A stretch of DNA of 64,000 bases, from NCBI RefSeq assembly GCF_948329825.1, contig NZ_CAOJCM010000002.1, positions 1,175,777 to 1,239,776 on the forward strand, read 5' to 3'. Made by a program: the position numbers and the translations under genes. Position 1 is the stretch's first letter. The number at the start of each line of letters is the position of its first letter. Shown piece by piece: positions 6,137-16,001 of the stretch. This DNA comes from Paenibacillus sp. JJ-100 (GTDB taxonomy: Bacteria > Bacillota > Bacilli > Paenibacillales > Paenibacillaceae). The notes under the pieces were generated by a model, which saw only the letters and a program-made list of their open reading frames with translations, searched no databases and was not told the origin of the DNA.

Positions 6137-8833
6137 CTACTTGCTAGCGAACGTCAATATGCCATATTGGGAAGTATTCTTCCAGCTATCATTCGTTAAG
6201 TCATTCCATTTCGCCGTGCTCTTGTTGTTATTCCCTTGATTATCATTAATTTGCAGCTCCAAGCCCATGACTCGGCCTTCTTTCGGCATGAGAGACTGTA
6301 GACTGATCTTAGCCTCCAGCTGATATCCCTTAGACGTTTTCTTCACAGCACTTTCCAGCCGTCCGGGTGAGGCACTGCCTGCGAACGTGCCCACGTTATC
6401 TGCACTGATCCGGAACTGGGCATCATCATATTGATAGAAAGGCGTACGCTGATGATTCTCATCCAGGAAGATCTCAATCGAGTCCTGATCCCATGGATCG
6501 GTGGCATCGGTTATAATCTGCGGGTCTGTGACATCAACGAATAAATATAGATCCTGACCAGACCACATCGCACGAGCTTCGGCGGTTGCTCCACCGCTCT
6601 GATTCAGCGGTGTAATCTGGAATGGAGCAGCCTTACTCCACTTCGCGTCTTTCTCTCCATCAATCGCAACGATTCCTTGGATTGCTGTGGCGGATTTAGG
6701 CATACTTGCAAGTTGAATGACACCATATTTGCTCGTGTCCTGATCTTGGGTTAATGTGCGGTCATTCCAATACAAGATCTGCTTCCCTTCTGCACCACTA
6801 TTTCCATCATCCGTCACCCGAACATCTAAGCCGATTTCTCGTGCAAGAATGCCTGGTGCATCTGACAACGGTATAGATAATTCTACCTGATATCCGTCCG
6901 GGGCTTCACGAACGCGATACGTATTTGGTTTAGCTCCTGTTCCTTTGCCGTCACGGCTTATCGTGATATGTCGGTCATCCGCCTCGTAGACGGGGGTCTT
7001 CCCATTGTTCGCATCAACGAACAGTTCCACCTTGTCACTCGAATGTTTAGTCGTATCCTTTACATCAACCAGAACATATAGATTGTTGGTATCCCACAAC
7101 GTGCGGAACGCCGCTGTGTCTGAGCTTCCTTTTAACGCTGTCGAAACAGCCTTGTTCCAGAGAGGATCTTGTTTGGCTGCCTTTGTATTTGGTGTACCAG
7201 ACAGCGTAACTGCCCGATTCGTCATAACAGGCAGCTTGGATTCATCTGCTAACCCCCAATAGGCCGGTTTGGATTGCAGTGAAGCATCGAACAAAAACGC
7301 CTGATTGTTATACGACTTCTCATCCTGCAGACCCCATAAGGTCACCGATGAAATAACGTCACTATATTTCTGGTACAGATCAAATAGCTCTTTATAACGA
7401 TAGGCCTGCTTCACGGCAACATCCTGAGGCAATTTCTCCCCAAAAGGAATGCCGCTGTCTACATCCAGTTCGGTAATCTGGATATCCAGTCCAAGGCCAG
7501 CAAACAGATTGATGGTATTCTCAATCTCATCAATAGGCGGAGATTCGAGATTATAGTGGGATTGCAGCCCCACACCATCAATTAACCCTTTGTCCTTCAA
7601 CCTTTTCACCAGTTGATACATATGCTCCCTTTTCTCAGGGATTTCGGTGAAATACTCGTTGTAATATAACTTTGCATCCGGATCAGCTGCCCGGGCAAAC
7701 TCATAGGTTTTCTCGATATAATCCGGACCGATCAGTTCATAGAATGGGCTTTTGCGCAATCCGTTCGCATCTCCGTTACTATCTGCAATCGCTTCATTCA
7801 CAACGTCCCAGGCATAGATTTTGCCCTTATATCGTTTCATGACGGTATCAACGTAGTTCTGAATTCGGCTAAGCAGGAGTTCCCTGCTGGCAGGATTACC
7901 TTGGTCGTCCTTGAACATCCACTCCGCTGCATCAATATGCCAGAGCAAGGCATGTCCACGTAGACCCATCTGATGTTTCTGTGCAAATTCCACATATTCA
8001 TCCGAAGCTTTGAAATCATACACACCGTTAGCAGGGGATACAAACTTCGGTTTCATCTCATACGTTGCCGTCAGGCTGTTAAAATGTTTGGTTAACAATT
8101 GGCCATAGGCCCCTTCAAGTTGCCAGCGATATACAGCGGCTCCAATGGGGAATTCGCTCTGATACAAATCCTGCAAGGAAGGAATATCCGTCTCGATAGC
8201 CAGCTCCCCTGCCTCCTCAATCGTCACATCATCCACGTAAAATGATAAGGTATCCACCGTATCGTCGGAGACATAAGGCGTTTCAATAAACAAATTCAAC
8301 GCTTCTGGATTATCGCTGTATTGGAATGTCGCGGTGATCTTATGCCATTGCTGCCAATCATCTTTGGGAATCGTAACCTTGTCCAGCATGTTCCAGCTCT
8401 CAGCCCCATTTTTCTTGTAAGCTGTTAGCTGAATCGTCTGATCTGTCGCAGGCTTCTCCGTAAGTTTGACGTACACCGAGATGTTATACGTTGTGTTCTG
8501 CTTCAATAGGCCCTTCATCGGCAGCATCGGTCCATGAAAAGAGCGTTCCCGATTGGTGACCAGCATGCTGTATGTACCTTGATGCGCTGCCTGCTGTGAT
8601 ACCGTCAGCTTCTCGCTGCCTATACGAGGCAACCAGCCTTGAAGGGTGCCATCCTCAAAGTCAGCGTTCAGTGGATTCCCATTCTGTTTGACGGTTGCGA
8701 TCGATCCCGAACCCGGGTTGCTTGTCTGCTCCGTTAGCTGTTCTTGTGCAAATACAGGCTGCTGGACAGGCAGCATACCTATCACAAGCGTGGCTGCCAG
8801 CACCGTTGAACTCCATTTTTTGAACGTCTTCAT
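6137..8833 (-). CDS. Multidomain secreted endo-1,4-beta-xylanase (CBM22-GH10-CBM9-CBM9)
   Basis: 898 aa. A signal peptide (1-30, cut after FAQ) is followed by a CBM22-type xylan-binding module (~52-205), a GH10 catalytic domain (~228-545) and two CBM9-type modules (~565-715 and ~720-898, each beginning with a W..A... DLYLFVDV-like strand). Acid/base Glu347 lies in WDVVNEAI and nucleophile Glu455 in ITELDVD; LLWH and the GAAVYRW strand also fit GH10. It cleaves xylan backbones outside the cell. The large Paenibacillus xylanases of this type often end in SLH repeats; here there are none, so the enzyme is probably released. GGAGG precedes the ATG. A TATAAT and a TGTAAGCG half-cre lie upstream. 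Confidence 0.94.
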   Translation of the reverse strand: MKTFKKWSSTVLAATLVIGMLPVQQPVFAQEQLTEQTSNPGSGSIATVKQNGNPLNADFEDGTLQGWLPRIGSEKLTVSQQAAHQGTYSMLVTNRERSFHGPMLPMKGLLKQNTTYNISVYVKLTEKPATDQTIQLTAYKKNGAESWNMLDKVTIPKDDWQQWHKITATFQYSDNPEALNLFIETPYVSDDTVDTLSFYVDDVTIEEAGELAIETDIPSLQDLYQSEFPIGAAVYRWQLEGAYGQLLTKHFNSLTATYEMKPKFVSPANGVYDFKASDEYVEFAQKHQMGLRGHALLWHIDAAEWMFKDDQGNPASRELLLSRIQNYVDTVMKRYKGKIYAWDVVNEAIADSNGDANGLRKSPFYELIGPDYIEKTYEFARAADPDAKLYYNEYFTEIPEKREHMYQLVKRLKDKGLIDGVGLQSHYNLESPPIDEIENTINLFAGLGLDIQITELDVDSGIPFGEKLPQDVAVKQAYRYKELFDLYQKYSDVISSVTLWGLQDEKSYNNQAFLFDASLQSKPAYWGLADESKLPVMTNRAVTLSGTPNTKAAKQDPLWNKAVSTALKGSSDTAAFRTLWDTNNLYVLVDVKDTTKHSSDKVELFVDANNGKTPVYEADDRHITISRDGKGTGAKPNTYRVREAPDGYQVELSIPLSDAPGILAREIGLDVRVTDDGNSGAEGKQILYWNDRTLTQDQDTSKYGVIQLASMPKSATAIQGIVAIDGEKDAKWSKAAPFQITPLNQSGGATAEARAMWSGQDLYLFVDVTDPQIITDATDPWDQDSIEIFLDENHQRTPFYQYDDAQFRISADNVGTFAGSASPGRLESAVKKTSKGYQLEAKISLQSLMPKEGRVMGLELQINDNQGNNNKSTAKWNDLTNDSWKNTSQYGILTFASK

Positions 8834-8859
8834 TTCATGCCTCCTCTCATAGTACTTGT

Positions 8860-8890
8860 ATTATACACTTTAAAATAACGCTTACATATA
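8860..8890 (-). promoter_or_regulatory. Xylanase promoter with partial cre
   Basis: On the minus strand the -10 TATAAT is at 8865-8860. The -35 is poor and lies within TATGTAAGCGTT (8889-8878), whose TGTAAGCG part matches half of a catabolite-responsive element. Weak -35 with an overlapping cre suggests CcpA repression. Confidence 0.5.
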
Positions 8891-9034
8891 TATTTATGTT
8901 AAATTTTTCAATTTAAACAGAAGAACCGTTTTTAACTGACACGCCTACGACTTAGTAAACTCTGTAATAGACCCAACTCATTATCCAGTGTATTCTTTCT
9001 CGCATTCCCTTCTACATTTTATGGTGTGTCTATG

Positions 9035-9063
9035 TTCATTCAACTTTATGCTTATCGTATAAT
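9035..9063 (+). promoter_or_regulatory. Promoter of VOC gene
   Basis: TTCATT (9035-9040), a 17-nt spacer and a perfect TATAAT (9058-9063), 46 nt ahead of the start codon. Confidence 0.65.
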
Positions 9064-9109
9064 GAACATAATCTTAGTTCACAGGACACAACAAAGGAGA
9101 GATTCATCT

Positions 9110-9475
9110 ATGTTAGTCAAACTAAACTGGATCACGTTGAGGGTCAGCAATCTGGAAGCCTCGCTGGATTTCTACCACAATAGGCTTGGACTTCCAATTC
9201 AGCGCAGATTCGAAAGTCGTGGACGGCAGATCGCTATGTTGGGCATGGAAAATGAAACGCAGCTGGAGTTGATTGAGGGTAGTGAATCTATTCTTAAACG
9301 CGAGGCTGGCGTATCAATCGGCTATGAGGTGAACTCACTCGAGGAGGCAATGGATAGGTTGTCAGCATTGAATATTCCGATTGTTCGCGGGCCCATCCAG
9401 CCTAATCCTCATCTGCGTTTCATTTATATCGCCGACCCGGATGGATTCGAGGTGCAACTCGCAGAACATGCATAA
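9110..9475 (+). CDS. VOC-family (glyoxalase/bleomycin-resistance fold) protein
   Basis: 121 aa from ATG 9110, chosen because AAAGGAGA (9093-9100) lies 9 nt upstream; longer in-frame versions have no ribosome site. It shows one to two beta-alpha-beta-beta-beta units: an N-terminal LNWITLRVSNLEASLDFYHN segment and a C-terminal IYIADPDGFEVQLAEH segment, whose Glu is the usual metal ligand. VOC members include glyoxalases, dioxygenases and antibiotic-binding proteins; the substrate cannot be told here. Monocistronic, with its own promoter. Confidence 0.85.
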   Translation: MLVKLNWITLRVSNLEASLDFYHNRLGLPIQRRFESRGRQIAMLGMENETQLELIEGSESILKREAGVSIGYEVNSLEEAMDRLSALNIPIVRGPIQPNPHLRFIYIADPDGFEVQLAEHA

Positions 9476-9552
9476 TTAGGCAAGTGTACATAAGGTGCAC
9501 GCATTACGATTAAGTTAAGTGTGCATGTGACGCAGCATACACCTGAGCGCAC

Positions 9553-9571
9553 AACCTCACATAGTGAGGTT
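9553..9571. terminator. Short hairpin between convergent genes
   Basis: AACCTCAC-ata-GTGAGGTT forms a perfect 8-bp stem between the VOC gene and the convergent gene ending at 9601. There is no T-tract directly after it on either strand, so terminator function is uncertain. Confidence 0.4.
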
Positions 9572-9600
9572 CAGTGAGGCCCAGTAAGCTTTAATTCTTT

Positions 9601-10839
9601 TTACAGTTTCATTCGGCGCATCAGCGGCACGCCAACGCGATTCAACAACCGATCGAGCAGAGACCAACACCAGCGTCTGCCTCGGGGAAGATGGCGCACA
9701 TACACAGCGGAATACTCGAAATCCGCCACAGCACCGCGATTGCGCTTGAACTGCGCAGCGCCGGCACTCTCATGCAACAGATGGCCTTTATCACGCGCCT
9801 GTCCGATCAGACAAGCTGACAGCATGCGGTATAGTCCGACAGACTGGGGCACTGCTGTATCATAACCGAATAAAGGCGTTGTCATGACTCCATTCCTACA
9901 GAAATAACCCATGATCGCGTCCAACTGCCCCTCCTTCCGCAGCCCATACAGCCGGAGTGTTCCCGTGGCCATCGCAGTGGTAATCATGCGCTCGCTGAAT
10001 TGCGGATTATGATAGGAGTATTTCTCGAGATATAGCAATCTGTAGAGTTCTGCAATCCGCGGGATGTCGGCCATCGTCATATCCGCTTCGGATACGAAAT
10101 CATAACCGTGCTTGGCGAGTAATTGATAATCCCGCTTCAGCAACCAGCGCGACTTCGCATTGCCAAAATTCGGATCACTCGCATGATATAGATAGATCTG
10201 CCGACTTGGGATCAGTCGGCACCCTGCATCCCTCAGCTTGTCGGTCAGGTCGAGATGAAGTCCGGGACACAAGGAGCGAAAGACGATGGCATGCTTAGGG
10301 TATCTCTCTTGTACCGCTATAAGCAGCTTAACCGCCTGCTCGCCGGACATGGCAGGATAGAGATTCGTGGACAACATCCAGTTATTCACATTCACAACCT
10401 TATTGATCCGGGATTGTCTCATTCCCCAACCTAACAGACTAAGGAGCACAGAAAGGCCTTTTTCCAACACCGGCTTCTGTAACATGTTCAATTCCTGCTT
10501 GGCATAACTCACATAATGCGTATACGGTGAACATACGTAAGCATTGTCATACTCTGCTTCATTTACTGTCAGCGGGATAACGAGATCGTCCAGCCGAGCG
10601 AGCAGCAAAGTAGTTTCCACATTGGATATATAGCTCTGAGTCCCATTCAGCATCATAGGTTCCAAATACAATCTTGCATATCTGCCGTCCTCCGTATCGG
10701 GCCAATCCATTTCGTTGATCGAATTCTGATCATATAGATGAACGCGTCCAGCACGATTACGACTCCGTTCCTCAACTGTCAGGTTGCGGCAGTCAGTTCT
10801 GTCTTCCCTTACAATGTTCTTCACCTTGTGTCTCCCCAT
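9601..10839 (-). CDS. Unknown protein with GNAT/FemAB-like C-terminal region
   Basis: 412 aa with no signal peptide or membrane segment. The N-terminal ~200 residues have no motif I recognise. The C-terminal half (from about ADIPRIAELYRLLYLEKYS) has a GNAT-like pattern: a helix, then LYGLRKEGQLDAIMGYF as a beta-turn-beta pair, then LYRMLSACLIGQARDKG and a strand with ESAGAAQFKRNRGA. This suggests an acyltransferase fold. A GTG five codons in (10824) has a better ribosome site (GGGGAG, 7 nt) than the ATG at 10839, so the real start may be there. The gene follows the ankyrin gene by ~35 nt and may be cotranscribed. Confidence 0.6.
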   Translation of the reverse strand: MGRHKVKNIVREDRTDCRNLTVEERSRNRAGRVHLYDQNSINEMDWPDTEDGRYARLYLEPMMLNGTQSYISNVETTLLLARLDDLVIPLTVNEAEYDNAYVCSPYTHYVSYAKQELNMLQKPVLEKGLSVLLSLLGWGMRQSRINKVVNVNNWMLSTNLYPAMSGEQAVKLLIAVQERYPKHAIVFRSLCPGLHLDLTDKLRDAGCRLIPSRQIYLYHASDPNFGNAKSRWLLKRDYQLLAKHGYDFVSEADMTMADIPRIAELYRLLYLEKYSYHNPQFSERMITTAMATGTLRLYGLRKEGQLDAIMGYFCRNGVMTTPLFGYDTAVPQSVGLYRMLSACLIGQARDKGHLLHESAGAAQFKRNRGAVADFEYSAVYVRHLPRGRRWCWSLLDRLLNRVGVPLMRRMKL

Positions 10840-10874
10840 GAGGTAACATAATCTCTTTAACTACCAAGTCGAAA

Positions 10875-11564
10875 CTACCTTCTCTTCGATAATTGCTCTG
10901 CAAGCTGCCGATAAGCAGGTCCGTCTTCTCTCTCGGTGATTTCATCTTCATCCATCTCCAGCCAGTATTCCGCATCTAACAGTTCTGCCATGTCCAGCCG
11001 CGTAATCTCTGCACATTTGGTATGTTCACATACAGCGATCATGGGCTCCGGACTGTCGTCCCAGTTGTATTCGTTCACGATGGCATGCAGGAGTACAGCT
11101 GAGTCCAGTTCACGTATTTTGGCAGCTGCCTTGTCTGATGATTCCTCGTATATTATCCCATCTACAACGGTTTGCTCCGCCTGAGTCAGCTTGAGTCTGA
11201 CAGCACCTTTGGTGTCCAACAGCATATCAGCTATCTCGGGATTACGTCTCGCAAGGTTCCATGCACTGGCTTGAATTCCAAGAGGATCGTCTAGTTTGAC
11301 TCCGTGTTCAATCAACAGTTGAATAGCTTCAACCTGCTTGAACTTCACGGCTTTTTTCAGTGCGGTATCTCCAAGCTTGTCCTTCAGTTCCAGGTCCGGC
11401 TCGGATTCCAGTAGACACCGGATAGCTTCAATAGGCATACGATTTGTCAAAAAGAGCATAAGCGGTGTACGACCACGATCATCCTGTTCGTTAATATCCA
11501 GTACACCAATTGCTGCACTCACCTGTTCCACATCTTTGGACTTGCTAATCTCCACCCAGTTCAT
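10875..11564 (-). CDS. Ankyrin-repeat protein with DUF4274-like C-terminus
   Basis: 229 aa. Three ankyrin-type repeats lie at about 25-115 (DDRGRTPLMLFL, DKLGDTALKKAVKFKQVEAIQLLIEHG). The C-terminal segment LLHAIVNEYNWDDSPEPMI...CAEITRLDMAELLDAEYW matches the pattern of DUF4274. GGAGGAG precedes the ATG by 9 nt. Small ankyrin and DUF4274 proteins often occur in polymorphic-toxin immunity loci, but no toxin gene lies nearby. First gene of a probable two-gene unit with the protein at 9601-10839. Confidence 0.78.
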   Translation of the reverse strand: MNWVEISKSKDVEQVSAAIGVLDINEQDDRGRTPLMLFLTNRMPIEAIRCLLESEPDLELKDKLGDTALKKAVKFKQVEAIQLLIEHGVKLDDPLGIQASAWNLARRNPEIADMLLDTKGAVRLKLTQAEQTVVDGIIYEESSDKAAAKIRELDSAVLLHAIVNEYNWDDSPEPMIAVCEHTKCAEITRLDMAELLDAEYWLEMDEDEITEREDGPAYRQLAEQLSKRR

Positions 11565-11645
11565 GTATCATTCTCCTCCATCCTTCAACCTCTAAACAAC
11601 ACTGTATAGGAAACAAATGCCTGTTTCAAGTTGCACCCCGGACGG

Positions 11646-11688
11646 CAAAAAAGCCCGTCCAGCACGATGAACACGTACAGACGGACTT
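11646..11688 (-). terminator. Terminator of methyl-accepting chemotaxis gene
   Basis: On the minus strand GTCCGTC pairs with GACGGGC around a loop that contains a second small hairpin (CGTG/CGTG region), followed by TTTTTT. It lies 15 nt past the stop at 11703. Confidence 0.75.
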
Positions 11689-11702
11689 CCAACTGCTTAC
11701 TA

Positions 11703-13181
11703 CTAAAGTTTATTCTCAATGGAGGAAGTCTGATGATCTGAGACCAAATCACTCAGGTCTACAATCAGTTGCTCCAGTTCGCCAAAGCTCTCTACCATCT
11801 GCTGTGTCAGGTTACGTTGCTCCTCCATGCTAGCCAGAATCTCTTCTGTAGCTGCACTGGATTGTTGTGTCACACTCGAAATCTCAGATACTTCGTTCAC
11901 AACTCTTGTGGAAGATTCCTTCATCGTAGCCGAGCTGCTCTCGATATCTGTTGCCTGATTCAGCACGTGCTGAGAGTTGCTACTGATCGTACGAAACACT
12001 TCCTCCGCCGTATTCACACGATCCCTTCCTTGTTGTAGCGCCACGCGAATTCGCTCAAATCGATCCGTCAATGCCTGTGTCTGTCCTTTCAATCTGGACA
12101 AGATGGTTGAAATATCGCTGGCTGACTGACCCGAGTTCTCGGCTAGCTTGCGCACTTCCTCCGATACAACGGCGAATCCGCGTCCATGTTCACCTGCACG
12201 AGCCGCTTCAATGGCTGCATTGAGCGCGAGCAAGTTCGTCTGACTCGCAATATCCGATATGCTGTTAAGCATAAGCGTCATGGATTCACTTTCCTCGTTA
12301 AACTTCTGCATGTCACTTGAAGTTGTATCTATGGTCACATATAGTTCTTGCATTTGTACGTTCAGTTGGTCCATCTGTGTGCTTCCCGTTTCCGTACTCG
12401 TTGCCATACTTACGGATAATTCTTTCATCTGCTGGGAATACAACGCTACATCCTTGATATGCTGATTCGACATCGACAAGGACTCCGATATCTCAGCCAC
12501 ACTGGTCGCCTGGAACTCAACACCTCTAGCAACTTCACTGAATCCGAGCGTCACCTCATTGGTGATGGAGCCAGTCGCATCCACTTTTTGCTTCAATTGA
12601 TCTGTATAACGAGACAAACCCGTAACTGATTCCTTAACACGTTCCAGCATGGTTTCCACTCTTTGTTTAGAGTGCTCGACCTCTTGGTGGCGTACTTCAC
12701 TTTCTTGGAAAAGCTTTTGATTCAGTTGGGAGACCATCATCAAAATAACTCCCGTGAGAGCAAATAAACCCACATTGACAATATTGCTTACGACCGCATC
12801 GGAATCCAGGGTGTTGACCACAAATAACTGAAGAACACTGTGGAGTAGTAATACTGAAAAACCAACCACAAAAAACTTTTTATTAGGAAATAATAGGAGA
12901 ATTGCAGCTATAACCAAACTTAACGTGAGATTAACCGTTCCCCAACCAACATAGACTCCACATGATGTAACTAACGCAGTAATTACCCATGGGATAACAT
13001 GAATATACTTCATTTTCACATTAGCATATGTAATCCAAGCTACTAAAATCATAGATACCCCAGTGGAAAAAATTAACTTCGGAGTAATAAAGGACAGTCC
13101 CATACCAATGGCAACTATTACCCACATAATATTACTAATCAACTTGTTCCTTTTCAAAATAATTTCATCATACCGATCCAT
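11703..13181 (-). CDS. Methyl-accepting chemotaxis protein, membrane-embedded sensor, no periplasmic domain
   Basis: 492 aa from ATG 13181, which has AAAGGACGGG about 5 nt upstream; a longer 514-residue version lacks a ribosome site. The N-terminal ~170 residues contain about five to six hydrophobic helices with almost no extracellular loops. A coiled-coil linker and a long MCP signalling domain follow, with the hairpin tip [20 protein letters not shown] and [12 protein letters not shown]. No HAMP domain is evident. The signal is probably sensed in the membrane or intracellularly. It relays to CheA/CheW; those genes are not in the window. A SigD-like promoter lies at 13286-13313. Confidence 0.9.
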   Translation of the reverse strand: MDRYDEIILKRNKLISNIMWVIVAIGMGLSFITPKLIFSTGVSMILVAWITYANVKMKYIHVIPWVITALVTSCGVYVGWGTVNLTLSLVIAAILLLFPNKKFFVVGFSVLLLHSVLQLFVVNTLDSDAVVSNIVNVGLFALTGVILMMVSQLNQKLFQESEVRHQEVEHSKQRVETMLERVKESVTGLSRYTDQLKQKVDATGSITNEVTLGFSEVARGVEFQATSVAEISESLSMSNQHIKDVALYSQQMKELSVSMATSTETGSTQMDQLNVQMQELYVTIDTTSSDMQKFNEESESMTLMLNSISDIASQTNLLALNAAIEAARAGEHGRGFAVVSEEVRKLAENSGQSASDISTILSRLKGQTQALTDRFERIRVALQQGRDRVNTAEEVFRTISSNSQHVLNQATDIESSSATMKESSTRVVNEVSEISSVTQQSSAATEEILASMEEQRNLTQQMVESFGELEQLIVDLSDLVSDHQTSSIENKL

Positions 13182-13285
13182 ATGTTCCCGTCCTTTATAT
13201 TGTTTAGATTTGAATTGCAGACCCTTTCTGTAGCTAGAATAGTACACATCAATTTCATAAATAAGGAAACAGCGCTGTCTAATGT

Positions 13286-13313
13286 ATATCGGAATTGAGA
13301 TTATATAAATTTA
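13286..13313 (-). promoter_or_regulatory. SigD-like promoter of chemoreceptor
   Basis: The minus strand shows TAAA (13313-13310), 16 nt, then TCCGATAT (13293-13286). This is close to the Bacillus SigD consensus TAAA-N15-GCCGATAT used by motility and chemotaxis genes. The same TCCGATAT occurs before the second chemoreceptor (52077-52084). Confidence 0.6.
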
Positions 13314-13323
13314 TATGGTTTAA

Positions 13324-13349
13324 AAAATAATATGCAAGCATATTATTTT
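13324..13349. repeat. AT-rich perfect inverted repeat
   Basis: 12-bp arms AAAATAATATGC and GCATATTATTTT around two bases. It lies just upstream of the SigD-like promoter and downstream of the pectate-lyase terminator. It could be an operator or a second hairpin; its function is unknown. Confidence 0.6.
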
Positions 13350-13354
13350 GAATA

Positions 13355-13400
13355 CAAAAAACCTGTCTGATGCGCAACAGCGCATATAGACAGGCTTTTT
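13355..13400. terminator. Terminator of pectate lyase
   Basis: CCTGTCTGATGCGC and GCGCATATAGACAGG pair around AACA. T-rich and A-rich tracts flank both sides. It lies 30 nt downstream of the pectate lyase stop (13431). Confidence 0.85.
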
Positions 13401-13430
13401 GGGTCATTATGCAGAGTGAATTACAATCCC

Positions 13431-14474
13431 TTACTTTCCAAATACCAGTGTTGTATTGGATGAACCTGCATACTTGGTCACGAACTCACGTGCATAGCTT
13501 GCACTTTCAACTTGATAGCTATAATTCGAGCTTGGTCTCCAGTTCGTTTTAGGAGAAACCGGACTATTCAGTGCAGGAGTACTGCCGTTGTCGGTAAATT
13601 CACCTTTTCCTTTGTCATCCAGGATGCCGCCTTTTTCAGCCCCTGCCCCAAAGTAGTTATTTTCAGAATAAATTCGTGCCTTCTCACCAATGGTGATCGC
13701 TTGGTTGAAGTTATTAGCGTAATTGTTTTTGATGTGGAAGAAACCGTAGCGCATAAGCCCAGGACCACGCACATACAAGTTTTCAAAATAATTGTTAGAC
13801 ATCGTCACATGAGGCACACCGTTATAACTGCTATTACCATCATTCGGGTGTCCCAGAATAATGCCATATTTGTGATTCGCAAATTTGGAGTTGCTGATGG
13901 TGATATAGTCTGCACGGTCACCAATATACAAGAGCTTATCCAAATCACTGCCGCTAGAGCTGTAGTTGTGACCGGAGAATGTTACATGATCAATCCAGTA
14001 GTTAGAGCCAGAAGTAATGTATATCTGGATATCATCGTTGGCGTTAATATTCGCTGAATGATTGAACGTCAGATTCTGAAAGATCACATTGCTTGATCCC
14101 GAAGTCGATCTGAAGTGAATATTCGTTAAGGTATGTCTGTCAAAAGAACCAACCAATGTTTTATTGGAACCGAATTCAACTTTTTGCAAGCTGGAGGATG
14201 AGATATTCTGTTCAACCACAATGATCTTGGCTGTAGAGCCCGCCATATGTGTTCTCAGATCATTCAGATTACTGACGTAGACAACCTGACCATTCTTGCC
14301 ACCTGTCGTGGCTGACTTGGATACACCATTCTCATTCTTGGCATTGCCTGCAAAACCGGTCAGCCCGTTCGTACCCGTATTAGGAAAGCTGGCCGCACCG
14401 GATGTAACAGGCGCCGCAGAGATCGTTATAAGCATTAACACGAATGAGAGCAAAAGCATTGAACGTTTCTTCAA
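13431..14474 (-). CDS. Secreted pectate lyase (PL1 family)
   Basis: 347 aa beginning with TTG at 14474 (AAAGGATGGTGAT upstream). A signal peptide (1-28, ending near TSGAA) precedes a right-handed parallel beta-helix: repeated N-rich turns, [28 protein letters not shown] and [22 protein letters not shown]. The last of these carries the R.P..R.G motif with the catalytic Arg typical of PL1, plus [10 protein letters not shown]. It cleaves polygalacturonate by beta-elimination. This fits the plant-cell-wall theme (xylanase, expansin, galactanases). A clear SigA promoter lies 42 nt upstream. Confidence 0.92.
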   Translation of the reverse strand: MKKRSMLLLSFVLMLITISAAPVTSGAASFPNTGTNGLTGFAGNAKNENGVSKSATTGGKNGQVVYVSNLNDLRTHMAGSTAKIIVVEQNISSSSLQKVEFGSNKTLVGSFDRHTLTNIHFRSTSGSSNVIFQNLTFNHSANINANDDIQIYITSGSNYWIDHVTFSGHNYSSSGSDLDKLLYIGDRADYITISNSKFANHKYGIILGHPNDGNSSYNGVPHVTMSNNYFENLYVRGPGLMRYGFFHIKNNYANNFNQAITIGEKARIYSENNYFGAGAEKGGILDDKGKGEFTDNGSTPALNSPVSPKTNWRPSSNYSYQVESASYAREFVTKYAGSSNTTLVFGK

Positions 14475-14515
14475 ATAATCACCATCCTTTGTAATTTAAC
14501 CCTTTAAACAACTCG

Positions 14516-14544
14516 ATTATAGCTTGTAACCATTACTGTGACAA
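14516..14544 (-). promoter_or_regulatory. SigA promoter of pectate lyase with overlapping palindrome
   Basis: The minus strand has TTGTCA (14544-14539), a 17-nt spacer and TATAAT (14521-14516). The inverted repeat CAATGATTTCATTG starts within the -35 and extends upstream of it, a plausible operator position. Confidence 0.7.
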
Positions 14545-14603
14545 TGATTTCATTGCAAAAAGACAATAATATCTATTTTTTCGCAACAACAGTTCAGATA
14601 TCT

Positions 14604-15281
14604 TTAAAATCCTTGCACAGCCCAACCGCATTCCTTGAGCTCATCCATCGCAACTGACACATTTCGGTTCGGGTTCAATCTCCGAATCAGATCAGCATCC
14701 ACGGGTGCATGATTATATATTTCGGTCACAGCAGCCAACGACATCTCCTGCACATCGAAGTACCCCTCAGCCCAATCTATATATGCCTCCGGTGTTTCCT
14801 CTATATAGCCAAGCAGAAAATCGAGCCCGCCCTCGGCATCTGTTTCATCTTCCTCAGCTAGTGCATACTTCATCCAACTACCTGTCTTCCACTTCAAGTC
14901 ATTCGCTTCTTGCCATATGCAGAAGGTAACATCCTCCCGATTCAATGTGTCCTCATGTTGACATAGAATGCTATGGAGTTCCTCAGGGATCCCCTCGTAC
15001 ATACCAGGATAAATATCACCGTCCTCACGAGCGTATGGACTGAGTGGGGATTCATGATCAAACCCTTTCATTAATGTGCCTGTTTTCGTAAACAGTACAT
15101 GTAGGTGATCCCCCGCCCCATTATCCACACTTCCCCATGCTGTATCCGGCTGGAGCTTGTGGTAACGATGTACCCGAAGCCACTCTTCATCACACAGAAT
15201 AATATCTAATACCGCCATCACTCGCATCCACTGGTGCAATCTGGGTGCTTCCATGATCGGCGTCCCGCTCCAATATTGCAT
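14604..15281 (-). CDS. Hypothetical cytosolic acidic protein
   Basis: 225 aa, acidic, with no signal or membrane segment. GGAGGG lies 6 nt upstream of the ATG. A conserved-looking central segment (GAGDHLHVLFTKTGTLMKGF then DHESPLSP) and a Trp/Asp/Glu-rich second half are visible. I do not recognise the family. Style and size resemble small immunity-type or housekeeping unknowns of Bacillales; no function is assigned. It stands alone between the pectate lyase and the PilZ gene. Confidence 0.75.
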   Translation of the reverse strand: MQYWSGTPIMEAPRLHQWMRVMAVLDIILCDEEWLRVHRYHKLQPDTAWGSVDNGAGDHLHVLFTKTGTLMKGFDHESPLSPYAREDGDIYPGMYEGIPEELHSILCQHEDTLNREDVTFCIWQEANDLKWKTGSWMKYALAEEDETDAEGGLDFLLGYIEETPEAYIDWAEGYFDVQEMSLAAVTEIYNHAPVDADLIRRLNPNRNVSVAMDELKECGWAVQGF

Positions 15282-15429
15282 CTTAATCCCTCCTGAACAT
15301 GATTATACCAAGTCTCTGCTACACCTAAAATGTAACTCCCGAACCATCTCTGCCTTATCACTCTTCATTTCTGATTTACAATTGACGATATAACGATAAC
15401 GGAGTTTTATGAATTTGATGGAGGAAGCT

Positions 15430-15807
15430 ATGGTAGTCAATAAAAGGAAAGAACCTTTTCGTTATACTCTTAAGGAACCTATGCCATTTGAGATCTACAT
15501 TCTAAGTATAAATGGAGTGCAGGGGTCGCCCAAGCCTATTCAAGCTGAACTGCTTGATATCAGCCGGTCGGGCTGTAAGCTAGCTTTTCCGCTGTCCCTG
15601 CCTATCGCTAATAATGATATACGCATTGGTCTCAACTTGAAACTGTTTGAAGACTTTTTATATATTGAAGGTACACTTCGTTGGGGTATGGAGCAAGACA
15701 CGCTGTGGCATTACGGCGTCCAACTTGTAGTCGAAAAAGAACATCAGGATCGCCTATCCCGTGAGATGCGCATGCTTGCAGGACAAGGTAAAATTGTGGC
15801 CCAATAA
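15430..15807 (+). CDS. PilZ-domain protein (possible c-di-GMP receptor)
   Basis: 125 aa from ATG 15430 (GGAGG 5 nt upstream); an earlier ATG at 15409 has no ribosome site. The single domain contains KRKEPFRYTL near the start and LLDISRSGCKLAFPL, the D-x-S-x-x-G part of the PilZ signature. The upstream RxxxR motif is only partly kept (KRKEPFR), so cyclic-di-GMP binding is likely but unproven. The strand pattern ...LNLKLFEDFLYIEGTLRW...YGVQLV fits the PilZ barrel. Single-domain PilZ proteins often tune motility or exopolysaccharide. Confidence 0.8.
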   Translation: MVVNKRKEPFRYTLKEPMPFEIYILSINGVQGSPKPIQAELLDISRSGCKLAFPLSLPIANNDIRIGLNLKLFEDFLYIEGTLRWGMEQDTLWHYGVQLVVEKEHQDRLSREMRMLAGQGKIVAQ

Positions 15808-15945
15808 ACGGAGCAACAACACAAATAATATTACCGAACTTTAAAGCAATATCTGGATTGGATCATACCTGAGTCAAAATAGTAACACTTGAGTTTCATT
15901 TCTTAGAATAAGAACAGCACAATAGAAAACTTATATATGCTAATG

Positions 15946-15995
15946 AAAAAGCAGCGGTTTCCCTGGAGATCTCCAGAGATACCGCTGCCTTTTGT
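15946..15995 (-). terminator. Terminator of the PTS gene
   Basis: GCAGCGGTATCTCTGGAGA pairs with TCTCCAGGGAAACCGCTGC on the minus strand, followed by TTTTT. Strong 18-bp stem just after the stop at 16002; A-richness on the other side may allow bidirectional use. Confidence 0.85.
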
Positions 15996-16001
15996 ATTCT
16001 A

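Noticed and set aside
13512..14057. 181-codon frame antisense to pectate lyase
   Set aside because: Shadow of the PL1 gene with no ribosome site or family.
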